Shown: positions 1 to 7,961 of the stretch, piece by piece | Position numbering within the stretch: position 1 is the first letter of the stretch | Layout of the letters: every line of letters begins with the position of its first letter | DNA from: Amycolatopsis methanolica 239 | Lineage (GTDB): Bacteria > Actinomycetota > Actinomycetes > Mycobacteriales > Pseudonocardiaceae | DNA length: 64,000 nucleotides | Direction: 5' to 3' | Assembly: GCF_000739085.1 (NCBI RefSeq) | Contig: NZ_CP009110.1 | Location: 1,488,001 to 1,552,000, forward strand | Program-made: the position numbers and the translations under genes | Notes under the pieces: model-generated | Databases searched by the model: none | The model's input: the letters and a program-made list of their open reading frames with translations, nothing else | What the model was told of the DNA's origin: nothing

Positions 1-748
1 GCGCGGCGTCGCGGCGGGTCCAGTTCTCGAACGGTTGGGACATGAACTGCGCGGTCGGGATGACCAGCCGCCGGTCGTCCCACAGGTGCACCACCAGGTA
101 GGTCAGCGTGATGTCCTCGACGCGGCCCCACTCGTTCTCCACGATCACGACGTCGTCCAGCCGGATGGCGTCGCTGAACGCGATCTGCAGCCCGGCGAAC
201 ACGTTGCCCAGCAGCGACTGCGCGGCCAGCGCGGCGATCGCGCCGATGACACCGGCGGAGGCCAGCAGGCTGGTGCCCGCCGTGCGCAGCCCGGGGAACG
301 TCATCAGCATCGCACCGAGCGCGATCACCGCGATCGCGGCGACGATCACCCGCCGCACCAGCCGGATCTGCGTCTGCATGCGCCGCGCGTGCCGGTTGTC
401 GGCGACGTCGACGCGCCACCGGCCGAGCATCGTCTGCTCGATCGCGGTCAGCACGCCGGCGAGCAGCCACGCGCCGGTGCCGATCAGCGCCAGCGTCAGC
501 ACGTGCGAGGTGACGTTGCGCCAGGACCCGGTGGGCAACGCGACGAGCACGGTGATGCGCAGGACCACCATCGCGCCGAACCACCGCAGCGGCGCGTGGA
601 TGTGCTCGGCGAGCTCGCCGAGCACGGTCGCGCGCTGACCGAGCCGTCGCAGGACCCGCCGCAGCACGTACTCCACGGCCAGGAACAGGCCGAACACCAC
701 GGCCGCCACGCCGAGAGCCACCACGATCCGCAACCAGCTGCCGGACAT
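1..748 (-). CDS. MscS-family mechanosensitive ion channel (3' end outside window)
   Basis: Reading from an ATG at 748, the minus strand encodes about 249 residues before the window edge. Several hydrophobic segments in the first half are followed by the pore-helix-like stretch ASAGVIGAIAALAAQSLLGN and then a beta-rich MscS middle domain (DAIRLDDVVIVENEWGRVED, then a TYLVVHLWDDRRLVIP stretch). This is the layout of small-conductance mechanosensitive channels, which sit in the cytoplasmic membrane and release solutes on hypo-osmotic shock. The C-terminus lies beyond base 1. It is divergent from the acyltransferase pair at 937; the 188 bases between hold no other gene that I can see. Confidence 0.85.
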   Translation of the reverse strand, partial: MSGSWLRIVVALGVAAVVFGLFLAVEYVLRRVLRRLGQRATVLGELAEHIHAPLRWFGAMVVLRITVLVALPTGSWRNVTSHVLTLALIGTGAWLLAGVLTAIEQTMLGRWRVDVADNRHARRMQTQIRLVRRVIVAAIAVIALGAMLMTFPGLRTAGTSLLASAGVIGAIAALAAQSLLGNVFAGLQIAFSDAIRLDDVVIVENEWGRVEDITLTYLVVHLWDDRRLVIPTAQFMSQPFENWTRRDAA

Positions 749-936
749 CCCTCTCACTTCCGGTCGGCACCACGTCCCGTGGGGTCATACCCCGAGCGTG
801 TCGATCTCATGACTTGAGCCTGATCACGCGCGGCTTCCTGAGAGAACCCTGAGAACCCGCGGTTCATCCAACGTGCACGAGGTGGTCACGCGATGAACCT
901 CCTGGCGGTTTCCTTCCCGCCGGTACACCTACAGGC

Positions 937-1716
937 ATGACGCGGTCCCAGTTGCTCGTCAGCACCGACAGCCAGGACGGCCAGCTGCCAGATGGCGCTG
1001 CCCGCTACTCCCTCCTCGTCGCCTACGACAACGACGAAGTGGTTGCCGCCCAACGGCTCCGCTACCAGGTCTTCGCCGAGGAGATGGGGGCCACCCTGCA
1101 CTCCGCGCCCGGCGTGGACGCTGACCGGTTCGACGAGTTCTGCGACCACCTCGTGGTGCGCGACGACAACACCGGCGAGATCGTCGGCACCTACCGGATG
1201 CTCCCGCCGGGACGCGCCGAGCGGGCCGGCGGACTGTACGCGGAAACCGAGTTCGACCTGTCCAACCTCGCCGGCCTGCGCGGCTCCCTGGTCGAGACCG
1301 GCCGCTCCTGCGTGCACCCCGACCACCGCACCGGCGCCGTGGTGAGCCTGGTGTGGGCCGGGATCGGGCGGTACATGCTGCTCTCCGGCCACCGCTACCT
1401 CGGCGGCTGCGCTTCGGTCCCGCTCACCGACGGCGGTTCCTATGCCGCGGGCGTGTGGGATCTCCTCCGCGCCAAGCACTACGCGCCCGAGTCTCAGCGC
1501 GTGACGCCGTTGAAACCATGGCAGGACGCGGACATCGCCCGCCCGGCCCGTGCGTTGCTGCCGCCGCTGATCAAGGGCTACACCCGCCTCGGCGCGAAGG
1601 TGTGCGGCCCGCCGGCGCACGACCCGGACTTCGCCGTCGCCGACTTCTTCACCCTGCTCGACCTGCAGCAGATGGACGAGCGCTACCTCAAGTTCTTCCT
1701 CGGGAACCAGGCATGA
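937..1716 (+). CDS. OlsB-like GNAT N-acyltransferase (ornithine-lipid type)
   Basis: A 259-residue protein of the acyltransferase branch of the GNAT fold. The N-terminal part has RLRYQVFAEEMGA and DRFDEFCDHLVV, then VGTYRMLPP and the ETGRSCVHPDHR core, which resemble ornithine N-alpha-acyltransferase OlsB and hemolysin-like acyltransferases. Such enzymes transfer 3-hydroxyacyl groups from acyl carrier protein to ornithine. The next gene is a PlsC-type acyltransferase that starts in the stop codon of this one (ATGA), the usual OlsB/OlsA pairing. A -10-like TACACC at 924-929 lies about 8 bases before the ATG and no Shine-Dalgarno is seen, so the transcript may be leaderless. The substrate is inferred. 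Confidence 0.75.
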   Translation: MTRSQLLVSTDSQDGQLPDGAARYSLLVAYDNDEVVAAQRLRYQVFAEEMGATLHSAPGVDADRFDEFCDHLVVRDDNTGEIVGTYRMLPPGRAERAGGLYAETEFDLSNLAGLRGSLVETGRSCVHPDHRTGAVVSLVWAGIGRYMLLSGHRYLGGCASVPLTDGGSYAAGVWDLLRAKHYAPESQRVTPLKPWQDADIARPARALLPPLIKGYTRLGAKVCGPPAHDPDFAVADFFTLLDLQQMDERYLKFFLGNQA

Positions 1717-2564
1717 GCCACCCCTGGATGCCCGCTTCGCCGTGCGGCGACGGGTGCCTGACACCGGGCGCGCCATCGGTCGGCGGGGTGCGGCGGGCGC
1801 TGCGGTTCACCGCCGCTCTCGGCGTGGTGTTGCTGGCTTTCGGTGCCCTGCCTGCGATGTTCGTGCCGCGGTGCCGGGATTCGGTGGTGTGCCTGGTGTT
1901 CCGCGGCGTGCTGCGGGCGTTCGGCGTGCGGCTGGTGGTCCGGGGCGAGCCGCTGGACGGCGGGGGCCGCGGAGCGCTGGTGGTGAACAACCACATCTCG
2001 TGGCTGGACATCGTGGCGGTCAACGCGGTGCGCCCGATGCGTGCGCTGGCGAAGCGGGAGATCGCGGGCTGGCCGGTGCTGGGCACGCTCGTCGCGCGCG
2101 GCGGCAGCATCTTCCTGGACCGCGAACGGCTGTCGACGCTGCCGTCCACAATCGACGAACTCGCCGCGGCGCTGCGGGCGGGTTCGCTGGTGAACGTCAC
2201 GCCCGAGGGCACGACTTGGTGCGGGCTGGCGTCCGGCCGGTTCCGCCCGGCGACCTTCCAGGCCGCGATCGACGCCGGCGTCCCGGTGCGGCCGCTCGCA
2301 CTGCGGTACCGGATGGCTGACGGCCGCGAGACGACGCAGCCCGCGTTCATCGGGCCGGAGTCGCTGATCGATTCGCTGAAACGGGTCGCGGCGCTGCGCG
2401 GGCTGGTGCTCGAGGTGACCGTGTGCGGGGAGATCGCGCCGGGGCGTGCCGCGGATCGGCGGGAGCTGGCTGCGCTGGCCGAGGCGTCGGTGCAGGCTGC
2501 GTTGGGGAATGTGGCCTTGCCTTCGCAGCGGGCGGTTGGGGCGAGGCGCTACGCGCGTATCTGA
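1713..2564 (+). CDS. Lysophospholipid/1-acylglycerol-3-phosphate acyltransferase (PlsC/OlsA-like)
   Basis: A 283-residue protein starting at the ATG that overlaps the previous stop codon. The PlsC domain is clear: the catalytic HX4D box is seen in NNHISWLD, followed by GGSIFLDRER and the NVTPEGTTW block. One or two hydrophobic segments near residues 25-60 suggest membrane association. With the OlsB-like gene upstream, the likely role is the second, O-acylation step of ornithine lipid synthesis; phosphatidic acid synthesis is the alternative. The pair corresponds in order to Rv3027c/Rv3026c of M. tuberculosis, from memory. Confidence 0.82.
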   Translation: MSHPWMPASPCGDGCLTPGAPSVGGVRRALRFTAALGVVLLAFGALPAMFVPRCRDSVVCLVFRGVLRAFGVRLVVRGEPLDGGGRGALVVNNHISWLDIVAVNAVRPMRALAKREIAGWPVLGTLVARGGSIFLDRERLSTLPSTIDELAAALRAGSLVNVTPEGTTWCGLASGRFRPATFQAAIDAGVPVRPLALRYRMADGRETTQPAFIGPESLIDSLKRVAALRGLVLEVTVCGEIAPGRAADRRELAALAEASVQAALGNVALPSQRAVGARRYARI

Positions 2565-2672
2565 ACGGCGCCGGTTTCGCTTCGCTACGCCCGGATGAGT
2601 CGGGTTGCGGGAGGGAGTGGTTCGGGGGGTTGGTGCGTTTCGTTGCCGGGTGGCGGTTTTGTGGCTTCTTTC

Positions 2673-2703
2673 TTGACCTCCAGTGTGGTGGAGGTGTCAG
2701 TCT
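2673..2703 (+). promoter_or_regulatory. MerR-type promoter/operator of the MFS gene
   Basis: A -35 TTGACC (2673-2678) and a weak -10 CAGTCT (2698-2703) are 19 bases apart, a long spacer typical of MerR-family promoters. The spacer is filled by a perfect dyad, ACCTCCA-6-TGGAGGT (2676-2695). The predicted transcription start falls at or next to the ATG at 2710, so the mRNA would be leaderless. No MerR-family gene is seen nearby. Confidence 0.65.
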
Positions 2704-2709
2704 GAAGTC

Positions 2710-4062
2710 ATGATCGTCGAAGCCCGGGCTCGGGGCGTGTTGTGGACGGCCGAGCACCGGACGACCACCGTGGCCAGCCTGCTCGTCGTCACCCTGATCG
2801 CGTTCGAGAGCATGGGCGTCGCCACCGCGATGCCCACCATGGTCGCCGACCTGGCGGGGCAGCGCCTCTACTCCTGGCCGTTCACCGCGTTCCTGGTCGC
2901 CAGCGTCGTCGCGACCGTGTTGTCCGGGCGGGTCTGCGACCGCCGCGGGCCCGCCGTTCCGATGGTCGCCGGGCCCGGACTGTTCCTCGCCGGGCTGGTC
3001 GTCGCCGGAACCGCCACGGACATGGGCTTCCTGCTCGCCGGCCGAATCCTCCAGGGGCTCGGCTCGGGCACCGTGCTGGTCGCCGTCTCGCTGCTGATCG
3101 CGCTCGTCTACACCGACCGGGAACGGCCCGTCATGTACGCGGCCAACGCCGCCGCCTGGGTGTTGCCGGCCGTCGTCGGGCCGACCGTCGCCGGCCTCAT
3201 CACCGAGCACCTCGGCTGGCGCTGGGTGTTCCTCGGCCTCGTGCCGCTGGCCCTGGCCGGCCTGCTGATGCTGATCCCGGTCGCGCGACGGCTCACCCAC
3301 ACCGCGGGCGCCGAACAACGTCGCGCCGGGGTCGTGGTGGCCTTCGCCGCCGCGGCCGGGGTCGCCGCGCTGACCTGGGCCGCCCAGCATCCCAGCCCGG
3401 CCGCGCTCGGCTACGGCGCGGCCGGCCTCCTCGCGCTCGCCATCGCCGTCCGCCGCCTCGTGCCGCCGGGGACGGTCACGGCGCGGCCCGGCCTGCCGAC
3501 GGTCGTCGCCTCCCGCGCGCTGCTCGGCGGCGCCTTCGCCGGGATGGAGGCGTACCTCCCGCTGGCCATGACCACCGTCCACGGCTACAGCCCGGCGCTG
3601 GCCGGGCTCCCGCTGACCGCCTCCGCGCTCACCTGGTCCGCGGCCTCCGCCGTGCAGGGCCGCCACCCGGACTGGTCCCGCGAGAAGCTGCTGCGCGCCG
3701 GGTTCGGGATGGTCGCCGTGGCCGTGCTGCTGTTCGGGTTCGTCGCGCAGCCGTGGTTCCCCGGCTGGCTGGCGTTCGTCGCCTGCCTGGCCGGCGGGGC
3801 GGGCATGGGCATCGCCTACCCGTCGATCTCCCTGTTGTTGCTGCGGTTCTCACCCGAGCACGAGCGCGGGTTCAACACCTCGGCCATGCAGCTGGGCGAC
3901 TGGGTCACCTCGGCGCTCACGGTCGGCTTCGGCGGGGTCCTGCTCGGCCTGCTCGCCTCGGCAGCCGAACCCGCTCCGGCCCTGGGTGTGCTCGCGCTCA
4001 CGCTCGCCGCGCTCGCCACGGTGGGCGTCGTCATCACCCGGCGGTGGCCCACACGCGAGTGA
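2710..4062 (+). CDS. MFS transporter (probable efflux)
   Basis: A 450-residue polytopic membrane protein starting MIVEARARG. The first helix follows TTTVASLLVVTLIAFESMGVA, and the loop after helix 2 has the MFS signature GRVCDRRGP. About 12 or more hydrophobic segments are seen, as in drug:H+ antiporters. It stands alone between the acyltransferase pair and the cysteine desulfurase. The ATG at 2710 was chosen because the MerR-type promoter places the transcript start there and there is no Shine-Dalgarno. The substrate cannot be told from sequence; MerR control suggests induction by a small molecule or redox signal. Confidence 0.82.
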   Translation: MIVEARARGVLWTAEHRTTTVASLLVVTLIAFESMGVATAMPTMVADLAGQRLYSWPFTAFLVASVVATVLSGRVCDRRGPAVPMVAGPGLFLAGLVVAGTATDMGFLLAGRILQGLGSGTVLVAVSLLIALVYTDRERPVMYAANAAAWVLPAVVGPTVAGLITEHLGWRWVFLGLVPLALAGLLMLIPVARRLTHTAGAEQRRAGVVVAFAAAAGVAALTWAAQHPSPAALGYGAAGLLALAIAVRRLVPPGTVTARPGLPTVVASRALLGGAFAGMEAYLPLAMTTVHGYSPALAGLPLTASALTWSAASAVQGRHPDWSREKLLRAGFGMVAVAVLLFGFVAQPWFPGWLAFVACLAGGAGMGIAYPSISLLLLRFSPEHERGFNTSAMQLGDWVTSALTVGFGGVLLGLLASAAEPAPALGVLALTLAALATVGVVITRRWPTRE

Positions 4063-4089
4063 TACCGCACGGTCTACCCTGGTAGTGCG

Positions 4090-5286
4090 ATGACCTATCT
4101 CGACCACGCGGCGACCACCCCCATGTCGCCGTCCGCCATTGCGGCGATGAGCGAGGCGCTGTCCACGGTGGGCAACGCCAGCTCGCTGCATTCCTCCGGC
4201 CGCCGCGCGCGGCGGGCCGTCGAGGAGGCGCGGGAGGTCATCGGCGAGGCGCTGGGCGCCCGTCCGTCCGAAGTGATCTTCACCGCGGGCGGCACGGAGA
4301 GCGACAACCTCGCGGTCAAGGGCATCTACTGGGCGCGCCAGGCCGCCGACCCGAAGCGCCGCCGCGTGCTGGCCAGCGCGGTCGAGCACCACGCCGTGCT
4401 GGACGCGGTGCAGTGGCTCGCCGACCACGCCCAGGCCGAGGTCACCTGGCTCGACGTGGACGAGCACGGCCGCGTGCTGCCGGAGACCCTGCGCAAGGCC
4501 ATCGAGGCCGACCCGGACGACGTGGCCCTGGTCACCGTCATGTGGGCGAACAACGAGGTCGGCACGGTCAACCCGATGGCCGAGTTCGCGGCGATCTGCG
4601 CGGAGCACGACATCCCGCTGCACACCGACGCCGTGCAGGCCGTCGGCGGCGTCCCGGTGCACTTCGCGGACAGCGGCGTCAGCGCGCTCACCGTCACCGG
4701 CCACAAGCTCGGCGGGCCCTACGGCGTCGGCGCGCTCGTGCTGTCCCGCGACACCGAGTGCGTGCCGCTGCTGCACGGCGGCGGCCAGGAGCGCGACGTC
4801 CGCTCCGGCACGCTCGACGTGCCCGCCATCCGCGCCTTCGCGACGGCTGTCGAGGAGGCGGTGCGCGAGCAGCCCCGCTACGCCGAGCGGGTCGGCGGCC
4901 TGCGGGACGCGCTCATCGAGGCCGTCCGGCGCGAGGTGCCGGACGTGATCCTCAACGGCATGCCGACGGGCGAGGGCAGGCTGCCCGGCATCGCGCACTT
5001 CACGTTCCCCGGCTGCGCCGGCGACAGCCTGCTGATGCTGCTGGATGCCAAGGGCATCGAGTGCTCGACCGGCTCGGCGTGCACCGCGGGGGTCGCGCAG
5101 CCCAGCCACGTGCTGCTGGCGATGGGCGCCGACGCCGCGTCGGCCCGCGGCTCGCTGCGGTTCTCGCTCGGGCACACGTCCACTCCGGACGACGTGGACG
5201 CGGTGGCGCGGGAGATCGCGGCCGTGGTCGCTCGGGCGCGGCAGGCCGGGCTGTCCGGGCTGCGCAAGAACAAGCAGGAGGTGTGA
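4090..5286 (+). CDS. Cysteine desulfurase (NifS/IscS family)
   Basis: A 398-residue class V aminotransferase-fold enzyme that removes sulfur from cysteine as a persulfide, using PLP. Visible landmarks are the start [20 protein letters not shown], the PLP lysine in [11 protein letters not shown], and the catalytic loop cysteine in [10 protein letters not shown]. It overlaps mnmA by one base (TGATG), so it most likely supplies sulfur for tRNA 2-thiouridine synthesis. A -10-like TACCCT at 4075-4080 with no Shine-Dalgarno suggests a leaderless transcript beginning at about the ATG. The order matches iscS (Rv3025c) to trmU (Rv3024c). Confidence 0.93.
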   Translation: MTYLDHAATTPMSPSAIAAMSEALSTVGNASSLHSSGRRARRAVEEAREVIGEALGARPSEVIFTAGGTESDNLAVKGIYWARQAADPKRRRVLASAVEHHAVLDAVQWLADHAQAEVTWLDVDEHGRVLPETLRKAIEADPDDVALVTVMWANNEVGTVNPMAEFAAICAEHDIPLHTDAVQAVGGVPVHFADSGVSALTVTGHKLGGPYGVGALVLSRDTECVPLLHGGGQERDVRSGTLDVPAIRAFATAVEEAVREQPRYAERVGGLRDALIEAVRREVPDVILNGMPTGEGRLPGIAHFTFPGCAGDSLLMLLDAKGIECSTGSACTAGVAQPSHVLLAMGADAASARGSLRFSLGHTSTPDDVDAVAREIAAVVARARQAGLSGLRKNKQEV

Positions 5287-6374
5287 TGCGGGTACTTGCC
5301 GCGATGAGCGGGGGAGTGGACTCGGCCGTGGCGGCGGCCCGCGCGGTGGACGCCGGGCACGACGTGGTCGGCGTGCACCTGGCGCTGTCGGCCAAGCCGG
5401 GCACCCTGCGCACCGGTTCGCGCGGGTGCTGCACGATCGAGGACTCGCACGACGCGCGCCGCGCCGCGGACATCCTCGGCATCCCGTTCTACGTCTGGGA
5501 CTTCGCCGAGCGGTTCACCGAGGAGGTCATCGAGACCTTCGTCGGCGAGTACGCCGCGGGCCGCACCCCCAACCCGTGCGTCACCTGCAACGAGAAGATC
5601 AAGTTCGAGGCGCTGCTGGAGAAGGCGATCGCGCTCGGCTTCGACGCCGTCGCCACCGGACACTACGCCCGGCTGTCCGTTGCGGACGGTGTGCCGGAGC
5701 TGCGCAGGGCGGTCGACTCGGACAAGGACCAGTCCTACGTGCTGGCCTCGCTGACGCCGGAGCAGCTGCGCCACTCGATGTTCCCGGTCGGCGACACCCG
5801 CAAGCCGGACATCCGCGCGGAAGCCGAGCGGCGCGGCCTCGCCGTCGCCCGCAAGCCGGACAGCCACGACATCTGCTTCATCCCGGACGGCGACACGAAG
5901 AAGTTCCTGGAGAAGCGCCTCGGCCATCGGCCCGGCGACCTCGTGGACGCCGAGACCGGCGCCGTGCTCGGCAGGCACACCGGCGTGCACGGCTTCACCA
6001 TCGGTCAGCGCAAGGGCCTCGGCATCGACCGCTCGGTGCTGGACGGCAAGCCGCGGTACGTGCTGGCGCTGGAGCCGGTCTCCGGCACGGTCAAGGTCGG
6101 CTCGGCCGACGCGCTCACCGTCCGCGAGATCCGCGCCCACCGCCCGGTGTGGCCGGCGGGCCCGCTCGACGGCCCGACCGAGTGCGTCGTCCAGGTCCGG
6201 GCGCACGGCGGTCTCGGCGAGGCCGTCGCCGAGGTGGACGGCGACCAGGTGCGGATCCAGTTGCGTGAACCGCTCACCGGCGTAGCGCCCGGTCAGGTCG
6301 CCGTGCTCTACCGGCCGGACGCGGCAGGTGACGTCGTGCTGGGCAGCGCGAAGATCGCGGCAACCGACGGGTAA
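5286..6374 (+). CDS. mnmA: tRNA-specific 2-thiouridylase MnmA
   Basis: A 362-residue protein starting [22 protein letters not shown] is the ATP-pyrophosphatase loop. The first catalytic cysteine is in [14 protein letters not shown] and the second in [24 protein letters not shown] and a C-terminal beta-barrel follow. MnmA thiolates U34 of Lys, Glu and Gln tRNAs with sulfur passed from a cysteine desulfurase, here the gene immediately upstream. Length and all catalytic motifs are normal for the family. Confidence 0.96.
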   Translation: MRVLAAMSGGVDSAVAAARAVDAGHDVVGVHLALSAKPGTLRTGSRGCCTIEDSHDARRAADILGIPFYVWDFAERFTEEVIETFVGEYAAGRTPNPCVTCNEKIKFEALLEKAIALGFDAVATGHYARLSVADGVPELRRAVDSDKDQSYVLASLTPEQLRHSMFPVGDTRKPDIRAEAERRGLAVARKPDSHDICFIPDGDTKKFLEKRLGHRPGDLVDAETGAVLGRHTGVHGFTIGQRKGLGIDRSVLDGKPRYVLALEPVSGTVKVGSADALTVREIRAHRPVWPAGPLDGPTECVVQVRAHGGLGEAVAEVDGDQVRIQLREPLTGVAPGQVAVLYRPDAAGDVVLGSAKIAATDG

Positions 6375-6480
6375 CGCCCGAACCGGTGAACCGGGTGGCT
6401 GTTCGGTTTAGCCCGGTGGCGCTAGCATCATGGTCCGGTTCCGGCCGGAGACGCGACCACGTGCCGAGGGGGCGAACCTG

Positions 6481-6828
6481 GTGTCCGACGAGCCGCGCAC
6501 GCCGCTCACCGAGCGGCTGCTGGACCTCGCCGTCGAGTACCGGTCCGGGATGTCCGTCATCCACGCGGCCGGCGAGATCGACCTGTCCACCGCGCCGCGG
6601 CTCGCGGAGACCCTCGCCGAACAGCCCGGGACCGTCGTGCTCGACCTCACCGCGGTCGCGTTCCTCAGCGCCGCCGGTGTGCAGGCGATGCTCGAGGTGC
6701 GCGGACGCGGGCGGGAGCTGCGTCTGGTCGCGCCGCGGAGCTGCCGCGCGAACCGCGTCCTCGACCTCACCGGCTTGACCTCGGTCCTGCCCCGTTACGA
6801 GTCCGTGTGCGAGGCCGTGGCTCCATGA
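6481..6828 (+). CDS. STAS-domain protein (anti-sigma factor antagonist type)
   Basis: A 115-residue single STAS domain: MSVIHAAGEIDLSTAPRLAETL, then VVLDLTAVAFLSAAGVQAML, where the serine of FLSAAG is in the position phosphorylated in SpoIIAA/RsbV. The GTG at 6481 was chosen because GAGGGGG lies 8 bases upstream; an in-frame ATG at 6430 has only a -10-like TAGCAT just before it and no ribosome site. Such proteins release sigma factors from anti-sigma kinases. It heads a co-directional group with CheB- and CheR-like genes; a possible partner kinase is the STAS-HATPase at 9835. Confidence 0.85.
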   Translation: MSDEPRTPLTERLLDLAVEYRSGMSVIHAAGEIDLSTAPRLAETLAEQPGTVVLDLTAVAFLSAAGVQAMLEVRGRGRELRLVAPRSCRANRVLDLTGLTSVLPRYESVCEAVAP

Positions 6829-6899
6829 TCTGCTGACCACCGCGAAAGGGGCTACCGTCGGAGGTGCGGACTCGGGACCCTCGCGGGAGGCGCATTCTG

Positions 6900-7943
6900 G
6901 TGGCCGAACGGTTCAGGGACATCGTCGTCGTCGGTGCGTCGGCCGGCGGGGTCGAAGCGCTGCGCAGTTTCGCCGACGGTCTCCCCGGGGACCTGCCTGC
7001 CGCGGTGCTGGTCGTGCTGCACCTGCCGCCCGGCGGGGCCAGCGCGCTGCCTGCGATCCTGAGCCGGTCCGGCTCGCTGCCGGCGGTGGCGGCCCGCTCC
7101 GGCGAGCCGCTGCGGCACGGGCGGATCTACGTCGCCCCGCCGGACCACCACCTCCTGGTCGAGGACGGCGCGTGCCGGCTCTCGCGCGGGCCCACCGAGA
7201 ACGGGTACCGGCCGGCGATCGACGCGTTGTTCCGGTCCGCGGCCCTCTCGCACGGTCCGGCGGTGATCGGCGTGGTGCTCTCCGGCTCGCTCGACGACGG
7301 TTCGACCGGGCTGGACACGATCAAGTCCCGCGGGGGTCTCGCGATCGTGCAGGACCCGGAGGACGCCATCTACCCGGCGATGCCGGAGAACGCGATGGCC
7401 AGGGTGTCCGTGGACCACATGGTCCCCGCCGTGGAGATCGGCCGCGTGCTGGCCGGACGGGTGCGGGAGCCGGTCGGGGTGCGCGACGACCAACCCCTGC
7501 CCCTGATCGAGGAGATCGAAGCACGCATCGCCCGGTCCGACGGTCCCGGCAACGCGGTCTCGCTGGAGGTGCTCGACGTGTCCGAGCCATCGGGCCTGGG
7601 GTGCCCGGACTGCCAGGGGGTGCTGTTCTCACTCGACAAGGAGGGCACCCGGTACCGCTGCCGCGTCGGCCACGCCTGGACGGCGAAAGCCCTCTTCCAG
7701 CAGCAGTCCCGCGACATCGAGCAGGCGCTGTGGGCGGCTCTTCGTGCGCTCGAGGAGAAGCGGGACCTGGCGGGCCGGATGACGCGGGACGCCGAACGCC
7801 GCGGCTACCCCCTCGTCGCCGGGCGTTACTCCCGGCACCGGGACGAAGCAGGCCACGCGGCGTTGGTGCTGCGGAAGTTCCTGTTCGAGGGGTTGCCCAC
7901 CGTGACGGACCTGCCGGACGGCGCCTCGGACGAAACCGCCTGA
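6900..7943 (+). CDS. CheB-type protein-glutamate methylesterase
   Basis: A 347-residue protein with a CheB catalytic domain and no receiver domain. The triad is visible as Ser14 (GASAGGVEAL), His41 (VVLHLPPGG) and Asp133 (SGSLDDGSTG). The C-terminal part has a small zinc-ribbon-like stretch (GCPDCQG... YRCRVGHAW) typical of stand-alone CheB proteins paired with CheR-PAS. The GTG at 6900 has a strong GGGAGG 9 bases upstream; a GTG at 6864 lacks one. No chemoreceptors or flagellar genes are near, so the target is probably not a chemotaxis receptor. Confidence 0.88.
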   Translation: MAERFRDIVVVGASAGGVEALRSFADGLPGDLPAAVLVVLHLPPGGASALPAILSRSGSLPAVAARSGEPLRHGRIYVAPPDHHLLVEDGACRLSRGPTENGYRPAIDALFRSAALSHGPAVIGVVLSGSLDDGSTGLDTIKSRGGLAIVQDPEDAIYPAMPENAMARVSVDHMVPAVEIGRVLAGRVREPVGVRDDQPLPLIEEIEARIARSDGPGNAVSLEVLDVSEPSGLGCPDCQGVLFSLDKEGTRYRCRVGHAWTAKALFQQQSRDIEQALWAALRALEEKRDLAGRMTRDAERRGYPLVAGRYSRHRDEAGHAALVLRKFLFEGLPTVTDLPDGASDETA

Positions 7944-7961
7944 CCTCGTAAGGTCCGCAAC

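Noticed and set aside
35..817. Long plus-strand open frames at the window start
   Set aside because: They are antisense to a clear MscS channel on the minus strand and have biased, low-complexity composition.
6378..6410. CCGAAC/GTTCGG repeat after mnmA as a terminator
   Set aside because: Six-base arms with a 17-base loop and only three T are too weak to call.
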